In this document: in pieces, positions 6,891 through 10,545 of the stretch
How positions within the stretch are numbered: the first letter of the stretch is position 1
Layout of the letters: every line of letters begins with the position of its first letter
NCBI GenBank assembly: GCA_028869395.1
Contig: JAGWSE010000430.1
Span: 1 to 10,545, forward strand
DNA length: 10,545 nucleotides
Direction: 5' to 3'
Origin: Alphaproteobacteria bacterium
GTDB taxonomy: Bacteria; Pseudomonadota; Alphaproteobacteria; Caulobacterales; Caulobacteraceae
Made by a program: the position numbers and the translations under genes
Notes under the pieces: model-generated
What the model saw: only the letters and a program-made list of their open reading frames with translations
Told to the model about the DNA's origin: nothing
Database searches by the model: none

Positions 6891-6928
6891 GGCGACAATA
6901 TTTCTTCTATATCGCAACTATATCGCCA
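6891..6928 (-). promoter_or_regulatory. AT-rich repeat in front of the VOC/ArsR operon, probable promoter-operator
   Basis: The tandem repeat CTATATCGCAA (6907-6917) and CTATATCGCCA (6918-6928) has a period of 11 bp and only one difference. A related element in the opposite sense, GGCGACAATA, is at 6891-6900. The stretch lies between the rplQ terminator and the ATG of the first VOC gene and is far richer in A+T than its surroundings. The promoter of the four-gene operon must lie in this 60-bp space. I cannot fix -35 and -10 boxes with normal spacing, and the ArsR protein encoded in the operon is the obvious candidate binder. Confidence 0.5.
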
Positions 6929-6934
6929 AAGGAA

Positions 6935-6961
6935 GAGCCCCGGGCGCGAGACCCGGGGCTC
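6935..6961 (-). terminator. Intrinsic terminator of the rpsM-rplQ operon
   Basis: Perfect 10-bp GC-rich stem with arms 6935-6944 and 6952-6961 (GAGCCCCGGG / CCCGGGGCTC) and a seven-base loop. It starts 21 bases past the rplQ stop codon. On the transcribed strand it is followed by TTCCTTTGG, a moderately U-rich tail. It separates the ribosomal operon from the VOC/ArsR operon. Confidence 0.85.
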
Positions 6962-6982
6962 ATCACAGGACGTCGTGTCGGC

Positions 6983-7399
6983 TCAGGCCTCTTCGAAGGC
7001 GCCGGTCTGGACGGGGCCGCTGTCCTTGCCCTTCTCGGCCGGGTCGCGGTCGACGAACTCGATGACCGCGAGCGGGGCGTTGTCGCCGTAGCGGTAGCCC
7101 GCCTTGAGCACGCGGATGTAGCCGCCGTTGCGATCGGCGTAGCGCGGTCCCAGCGTGCCGAACAGCTTGCCCACCTGCTCCACGTCGCGGACGCGGGAGA
7201 TGGCGATGCGGCGGGCGTGCAGGTCGCCGCGCTTGGCGAGCGACACCAGCTTCTCCACGAAGGGACGCAGCTCCTTCGCCTTGGGAAGGGTCGTGACGAT
7301 CTGCTCGTGCTTGATCAGGCTGGCGGCCATGTTGGCGAACATGGCGGTGCGGTGGGCGGTCGTACGACCCAGTTTGCGGTGAGCTTTACCGTGGCGCAT
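6983..7399 (-). CDS. rplQ: 50S ribosomal protein L17
   Basis: Component of the large ribosomal subunit located near the exit tunnel, 138 residues. The N-terminus has the invariant MRHGKAHRKLGRTTAHR, followed by MFANMAASLI and the LRPFVEKLVSLAKRGDLHARR segment. A YADRNGGYIRVLKAGYRYGDNAPLAVIEFVD region completes the conserved domain. The C-terminal tail after about residue 120 is a short, poorly conserved extension ending in FEEA, making it slightly longer than the 127-residue E. coli protein. The ATG at 7399-7397 has AGGAG eight bases upstream. It is the last gene of the alpha operon, 184 bp after rpoA, which is a long gap for this operon. Confidence 0.98.
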   Translation of the reverse strand: MRHGKAHRKLGRTTAHRTAMFANMAASLIKHEQIVTTLPKAKELRPFVEKLVSLAKRGDLHARRIAISRVRDVEQVGKLFGTLGPRYADRNGGYIRVLKAGYRYGDNAPLAVIEFVDRDPAEKGKDSGPVQTGAFEEA

Positions 7400-7506
7400 C
7401 TCTCAATCTCCTGGGCGCTTGGCCCGCCGGGACGTTCCCGATCGCAAGGGACGCCGTCCTTCCTGATCAAATCCCAGCCTGCTCCCGCCTGGGTCAACAC
7501 GAAGCG

Positions 7507-7565
7507 CCGGGGCCCTCCGCCGCTGTTGCGGCTTCGACGGGCCCGGACCGCAGGAAGCGGCCCGG
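7507..7565 (-). other. Structured rpoA-rplQ spacer with two mutually exclusive stems
   Basis: In the 184-bp gap, one hairpin pairs 7543-7551 with 7557-7565 (8 of 9 pairs, 5-base loop). A second pairs 7507-7515 with 7539-7546 (CCGG and GCCC arms with one bulged G) around an inner perfect stem, 7519-7523 with 7528-7532. The two share bases 7543-7546, so both cannot form at once. No U-tract follows, so this is not a plain terminator. It may tune rplQ expression or be an RNA processing site, or simply reflect GC-rich sequence. The rest of the gap shows no open frame of interest. Confidence 0.35.
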
Positions 7566-7583
7566 AGTCGGCGCGAAGTCTGA

Positions 7584-8600
7584 CTACATCTGGTCTTCGA
7601 ACTTCTTGGCCAGCTCTTCGATGTTCTCCGGCGGCCAGTTCGGCACGTCCATGCCGAGATGCAGGCCCATGCCGGCGAGCACTTCCTTGATCTCGTTGAG
7701 CGACTTGCGGCCGAAGTTCGGGGTCCGCAGCATCTCGGCCTCCGTCTTCTGGATGAGGTCGCCGATGTAGACGATGTTGTCGTTCTTCAGGCAGTTGGCC
7801 GAACGGACCGACAGCTCCAGCTCGTCCACCTTCTTGAGCAGCGCCGGGTTGAACGGCAGCTCGGGCTTGGCCTCGCCCTCGACCTTCTTCTTCGGCTCTT
7901 CGAAGGTGATGAAGATCTGCAGCTGGTCCTGCAGGATGCGCGCGGCGTAGGCCACCGCGTCGACCGGGCTGACCGCGCCGTTGGTCTCCACTTCCATCAC
8001 CAGCTTGTCATAGTCGAGGCTCTGGCCCTGGCGGGTCGGCTCGACGCGATAGGCGACGCGCTTGACGGGCGAATAGAGCGCGTCGACAGCGATCAGGCCG
8101 ATGGGAGCGTCCTCGGGACGGTTCATCTCGGCCGGGACGTAACCCTTGCCGGTCTGGACCGTGAACTCCATGCGCACCGTCGCCCCGTCGTCCAGGGTGC
8201 AGATCACGTGGTCGCCGTTCAGGATCTCGATGTCCGAAGGCGCCTCGATCTGGCTGGCCGTGACCGGGCCCGGGCCGGTGGCCCGAAGCGTCATGCGCTT
8301 GGGCCCTTCGGCGTGCATGCGCAGCGCCAGCTGCTTGATGTTGAGCACGATGTCGACGACGTCCTCACGGACGCCTTCGAGCGAGGAGAATTCGTGCACG
8401 ACGCCGTCGATCTGGACGGCGGTGACCGCTGCGCCTTGCAGCGAGGAGAGAAGCACGCGACGCAGGCTGTTGCCGAGCGTCACGCCGAACCCGCGCTCGA
8501 GGGGCTCGGCCACCAGACGCGCCCTGCGGGAGGCGTCGGCGCCGGTCTCGATCTGCGGCTTCTCGGGACGGATAAGTTCGTTCCAGTTTCTTTCGATCAC
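7584..8600 (-). CDS. rpoA: DNA-directed RNA polymerase subunit alpha
   Basis: The 338-residue alpha subunit dimerises to nucleate core RNA polymerase assembly and contacts UP elements and activators. The N-terminal domain (about 1-235) contains GFGVTLGNSLRRVLLSSLQG (37-56) and VDALYSPVKRVAYRVE (172-187). A charged linker (about 234-250) leads to the C-terminal domain (about 253-325) with RSANCLKNDNIVYIGDL (266-282). R266 there corresponds to E. coli R265, the key DNA contact. The TPNFGRKSLNEIKEVL stretch and the GMDVPNWPPENIEELAKKFEDQM tail are typical of Caulobacterales. The frame extends 13 codons upstream, but the GTG at 8600-8598 gives the standard MIERNWNELIRPEKPQ start, with GAGGGA about ten bases before it. 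The unit lies between rpsK and rplQ; rpsD is absent from this operon. Confidence 0.98.
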   Translation of the reverse strand: MIERNWNELIRPEKPQIETGADASRRARLVAEPLERGFGVTLGNSLRRVLLSSLQGAAVTAVQIDGVVHEFSSLEGVREDVVDIVLNIKQLALRMHAEGPKRMTLRATGPGPVTASQIEAPSDIEILNGDHVICTLDDGATVRMEFTVQTGKGYVPAEMNRPEDAPIGLIAVDALYSPVKRVAYRVEPTRQGQSLDYDKLVMEVETNGAVSPVDAVAYAARILQDQLQIFITFEEPKKKVEGEAKPELPFNPALLKKVDELELSVRSANCLKNDNIVYIGDLIQKTEAEMLRTPNFGRKSLNEIKEVLAGMGLHLGMDVPNWPPENIEELAKKFEDQM

Positions 8601-8621
8601 GGATGCAGGTCCCTCGAAACG

Positions 8622-8650
8622 CGGGATCGCCGGCCGCATCGGCGGTCCCG
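8622..8650 (-). other. Hairpin between rpsK and rpoA
   Basis: Eleven-base arms 8622-8632 and 8640-8650 pair with a single mismatch around a seven-base loop (CGGGACCGCCG and CGGCGATCCCG in the transcript). It lies 33 bases past the rpsK stop and 21 bases before the rpoA GTG, just upstream of the rpoA Shine-Dalgarno. The downstream sequence CGTTTCGAGGG is not a terminator tail. It could set relative rpoA output or mark an mRNA processing site. Confidence 0.45.
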
Positions 8651-8683
8651 GCGACGGGGGGAGAAGGTGTTTAGTTCAGATAC

Positions 8684-9073
8684 TCAGACGCGCCGGCGCT
8701 TCGGCGGCCGGCAGCCGTTGTGCGGAATGGGGGTCACATCGCGAATGGTGGTGATCGTCATGCCGACCGCCTGCAGCGCTCGCAGCGCGCTCTCGCGGCC
8801 CGAACCCGGCCCGGAGATGTTGACCTCCAGGGTGCGCACGCCGTGCTCGGCGGCCTTGCGGCCGGCGTCCTCGGCGGCCATCTGCGCCGCGTAGGGCGTC
8901 GACTTCCGGGAGCCCTTGAACCCCATCATGCCGGCGCTGGACCAGGAGATCGTGTTCCCCTGGGCGTCGGTGATGGTGATCATGGTGTTGTTGAACGAGG
9001 CGTTCACGTGCGCCACGCCCGAGGTGATGTTCTTGCGCTCGCGCCTTTTGACGCGCGCCGGTTCCTTGGCCAT
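8684..9073 (-). CDS. rpsK: 30S ribosomal protein S11
   Basis: Platform protein of the small ribosomal subunit that binds 16S rRNA next to S18 and S21, 129 residues, the same length as in E. coli. It shows the family hallmarks HVNASFNNTMITITD (22-36), GFKGSRKSTPYAAQMAAEDAGRKAAEHG, LEVNISGPGSGRESALRALQ, and the near-invariant C-terminus DVTPIPHNGCRPPKRRRV. The ATG at 9073-9071 follows the rpsM stop by 15 bp. The ribosome binding site in that gap is weak (GAGAG about ten bases upstream), so translation is probably helped by coupling to rpsM. Confidence 0.98.
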   Translation of the reverse strand: MAKEPARVKRRERKNITSGVAHVNASFNNTMITITDAQGNTISWSSAGMMGFKGSRKSTPYAAQMAAEDAGRKAAEHGVRTLEVNISGPGSGRESALRALQAVGMTITTIRDVTPIPHNGCRPPKRRRV

Positions 9074-9088
9074 CGGAGATAAGCTCTC

Positions 9089-9457
9089 TTACTTCTTCTT
9101 GCCGGCGATCGGCTTGGCGGGGCCCTTGCGGGTGCGGGCGTTGGTGTGGGTGCGCTGGCCGTGGACCGGCAGCCCCTTGCGGTGGCGCAGCCCGCGGTAG
9201 CAGGCCAGGTCCATCAGCCGCTTGATGTTGACGGCGGTCTCGCGACGCAGGTCGCCCTCGACGGTGTAGTCGCGGTCGATGGCTTCGCGGATGTGCAGCA
9301 CTTCCTGGTCGGTCAGCTCGCTCACGCGGCGGGAATCATCGATCCCCACCTTGCTCACGATCTCCCTGGCCTTCGAGGGCCCGATGCCGTGGATGTACTG
9401 GAGCGCGATCACGACGCGCTTATTGGTGGGAATGTTGACGCCAGCGATACGGGCCAC
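9089..9457 (-). CDS. rpsM: 30S ribosomal protein S13
   Basis: Head protein of the small subunit that contacts P-site tRNA and forms the intersubunit bridge with L5, 122 residues. Family features are the ARIAGVNIPTNKR start, ALQYIHGIG (18-26), the helix-hairpin-helix region, CYRGLRHRKGLPVHGQRTHTNARTRKG (86-112) and the lysine-rich tail. The frame reaches a GTG at 9478, but the Shine-Dalgarno AGGAGA (9472-9467) lies inside that extension. The GTG at 9457-9455, nine bases after it, gives the conventional MARIAGV N-terminus. First gene of the operon; a promoter and a leader of about 100 nt lie upstream. secY and adk, which often precede rpsM, are not here. Confidence 0.98.
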   Translation of the reverse strand: MARIAGVNIPTNKRVVIALQYIHGIGPSKAREIVSKVGIDDSRRVSELTDQEVLHIREAIDRDYTVEGDLRRETAVNIKRLMDLACYRGLRHRKGLPVHGQRTHTNARTRKGPAKPIAGKKK

Positions 9458-9558
9458 GTGGGAAATTCTCCTGGTCACGCAAGAGAAGCGCGAACGGCGC
9501 CCCGGCCCTGCAACAACCAGGCATAGACCGACGCGTCCTTCGCGCTCTTTCGCGGAAG
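9458..9558 (-). promoter_or_regulatory. Structured rpsM leader, possible SD-covering pseudoknot
   Basis: The transcript leader expected from the promoter at 9565-9592 has two crossing complementarities. Stem A pairs 9539-9545 with 9488-9494 (GCGCGAA/TTCGCGC, perfect 7 bp, extendable by A-U and G-U). Stem B pairs 9516-9521 with 9470-9475 (CCTGGT/ACCAGG), and the latter includes the AGG of the rpsM Shine-Dalgarno. In transcript order the arms run A-B-A'-B', which is pseudoknot topology. The E. coli alpha operon is controlled by S4 binding a pseudoknot in the rpsM leader, so an analogous control is plausible. The pairings are seen; their formation and role are inferred. Confidence 0.4.
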
Positions 9559-9564
9559 CGCCCC

Positions 9565-9592
9565 GTTATAGGGATCGATTTGCTTCCGTCAA
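9565..9592 (-). promoter_or_regulatory. Housekeeping-sigma promoter of the rpsM operon
   Basis: On the minus strand TTGACG (9592-9587) is followed after 16 bases by TATAAC (9570-9565). Written in the Caulobacter housekeeping form, TTGACGG, 13 bases, CCTATAAC, it differs from TTGACGS-N10-14-GCTANAWC at one position. Transcription should begin near 9558, about 100 nt before the rpsM GTG. A CTTCCG/CGGAAG inverted repeat (9583-9588 and 9595-9600) overlaps the -35 box. Confidence 0.85.
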
Positions 9593-9716
9593 TGCGGAAG
9601 TCGCCAATTTGTGAATGGAAAGGCGTCGGCGCAAGACCCCCGTCCTGCCCGCGTCCTCACGCCGCAACTGCGATCAGCCTACGCAGCACGGGTTAACCAA
9701 ACCATGAACTGCGCCC

Positions 9717-9781
9717 CGGGCGCAAATGCGGCGCCTCCGTCGCCCTTGCGCCCGAACCCCGGCCCAGGTCACCTAGCCGGG
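9717..9781 (+). other. Two tandem hairpins in the leader of the amidohydrolase gene
   Basis: A perfect 9-bp inverted repeat, CGGGCGCAA (9717-9725) and TTGCGCCCG (9746-9754), has a 20-base loop. It is followed by CCCGGC (9758-9763) and GCCGGG (9776-9781). The second ends a few bases before the Shine-Dalgarno AGGGGGG of the plus-strand gene. The remaining upstream sequence, 9593-9716, holds an 8-bp palindrome GGTTAACC (9691-9698), but I could not identify a convincing -35/-10 pair for the plus strand and see no gene there. Confidence 0.4.
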
Positions 9782-9797
9782 CTTCAGGGGGGATTCC

Positions 9798-10545
9798 ATG
9801 ACCAGTGCGAAGATCAGGCGGCTCGCCGTCGCGGGCGCGGCGCTGCTGGCCGCTGCGGCGGGCCAGGCGGCCGCGAAGGACCTGGTGATCCACGCGGGCC
9901 GTCTGATCGACGGGGTGAGCAAGGCGCCGCGCGTCCAGGTCTCGATCCTGATCCACGATGATCGGATCACCGCCGTCGCGCCCGGCTACGTGACGCCGGC
10001 CGGCGCGGAGGTCATCGATCTCTCCAAGGCCACGGTGCTGCCAGGTCTGATCGACGACCACGTGCACATCACCCAGAGCTTCCATCCGGGAGACCCGATC
10101 CGCAACGCGGTGACCCGCACCGACTTCGACGACGAGATCGACGGCGTGAACAATGCCCGGGCGACCCTGATGGCGGGCTTCACTTCGGCCCGCGACGTGG
10201 GGGGCGCGACGGGCGTGGTCGTGGCGCTGAGGAACGCCATCCGCAAGGGCGTCATCCCCGGTCCGCGCCTGTGGGTGGCCGGCACGCCGCTTGGGCCCAC
10301 CGGCGGCCATCCCGACGCCGCCAACGGCCTGGATCCGCAACTCTCCCATCCCGGCTGGACCGACAACCTGATCGACAGCCCGCAGGAAGCCCGCAAGGCT
10401 GTGCGGCGGCTGCGCCGCGAAGGCGTCGACCTGATCAAGATCATGCCCTCCGGCGGGGTCATGTCGATCGGCGACGATCCCAAGCTGCAGCTCATGGCCG
10501 ACGACGAGATCAAGGCGGTGATCGACACCGCGCACGCGCTCGGCA
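9798..10545 (+). CDS. Exported metal-dependent amidohydrolase (imidazolonepropionase/prolidase-like), 3' end outside the window
   Basis: The first 249 codons of a secreted hydrolase are present and no stop is reached. A Sec signal peptide (residues 1 to about 26: basic start, alanine/leucine core, GQAAA before KDL) directs it to the periplasm. The composite beta domain DLVIHAGRLIDGV...VSILIHDDRITAV opens the amidohydrolase fold. VLPGLIDDHVHI (80-91) supplies the HxH metal ligands H88 and H90. GFTSARDVGG (127-136) is typical of the imidazolonepropionase-like/Xaa-Pro dipeptidase group, and K214 in DLIKIMPSGGV is the likely carboxylated bridging lysine. The ATG at 9798 has a strong AGGGGGG five to six bases upstream. 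It is divergent from rpsM. Exported members often hydrolyse dipeptides or act on cyclic amides; the substrate here is not determined. Confidence 0.9.
   Translation, partial: MTSAKIRRLAVAGAALLAAAAGQAAAKDLVIHAGRLIDGVSKAPRVQVSILIHDDRITAVAPGYVTPAGAEVIDLSKATVLPGLIDDHVHITQSFHPGDPIRNAVTRTDFDDEIDGVNNARATLMAGFTSARDVGGATGVVVALRNAIRKGVIPGPRLWVAGTPLGPTGGHPDAANGLDPQLSHPGWTDNLIDSPQEARKAVRRLRREGVDLIKIMPSGGVMSIGDDPKLQLMADDEIKAVIDTAHALG

Noticed and set aside
7443..7495. TTGACC in the rpoA-rplQ spacer as an internal promoter
   Set aside because: No acceptable -10 element at 15-18 bases downstream.
9425..9529. A small open frame (MPGCC..., about 34 codons) starting in the rpsM leader
   Set aside because: No ribosome binding site, and it overlaps the rpsM start in another frame. 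It looks like chance.
9691..9704. GGTTAACC as a CtrA site
   Set aside because: Only a half-site is present; the second TTAA at the required seven-base spacing is missing.
9693..10535. A 280-codon minus-strand frame opposite the amidohydrolase
   Set aside because: The plus strand encodes convincing amidohydrolase motifs and a signal peptide with a strong ribosome binding site. The opposite frame is compositionally a shadow.

Overview
The window is high-GC DNA (I estimate about two thirds G+C) from an alphaproteobacterium, most likely of the Caulobacterales (Caulobacter/Phenylobacterium type). The clues are an RpoA that reads almost exactly like the Caulobacter subunit as I remember it, an rpsM-rpsK-rpoA-rplQ order without rpsD, a promoter fitting the Caulobacter housekeeping pattern, and depletion of the CcrM site GANTC. 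Nearly everything is on the minus strand, so it reads from right to left.

Right end (9458-10545): a 340-bp divergent intergenic region holds a clear promoter for the ribosomal operon and structured leaders on both sides. On the plus strand it leads into an exported amidohydrolase that runs off the window. Positions 9457 down to 6983 are the alpha operon rpsM-rpsK-rpoA-rplQ (S13, S11, RNA polymerase alpha, L17), closed by a strong intrinsic terminator at 6935-6961.

Middle (6872-3734): directly after that terminator, an AT-rich segment with a tandem 11-bp repeat precedes a tightly overlapping four-gene operon. It encodes two VOC (glyoxalase/bleomycin-resistance fold) paralogues, an ArsR-type regulator and an SRPBCC/AHSA1 protein. 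After a 122-bp gap with a pyrimidine-rich stretch and a 7-6-7 palindrome comes a TetA-like MFS efflux pump. The four-gene set looks like a self-regulated small-molecule response module. The pump may be part of the same island or a separate unit.

Left (3650-1): an HtrA/Do-family protease that appears to be a lipoprotein, the replication-fork AAA+ ATPase RarA, and an RluA-type pseudouridine synthase whose TTG start overlaps the rarA stop. The first codons of another exported protein lie at the left edge. These are housekeeping and quality-control genes.

I found no rRNA or tRNA genes, CRISPR arrays, insertion sequences or phage genes. The most interesting signals are non-coding: a possible pseudoknot in the rpsM leader that covers the ribosome binding site, alternative stems between rpoA and rplQ, and the repeat in front of the VOC/ArsR operon.
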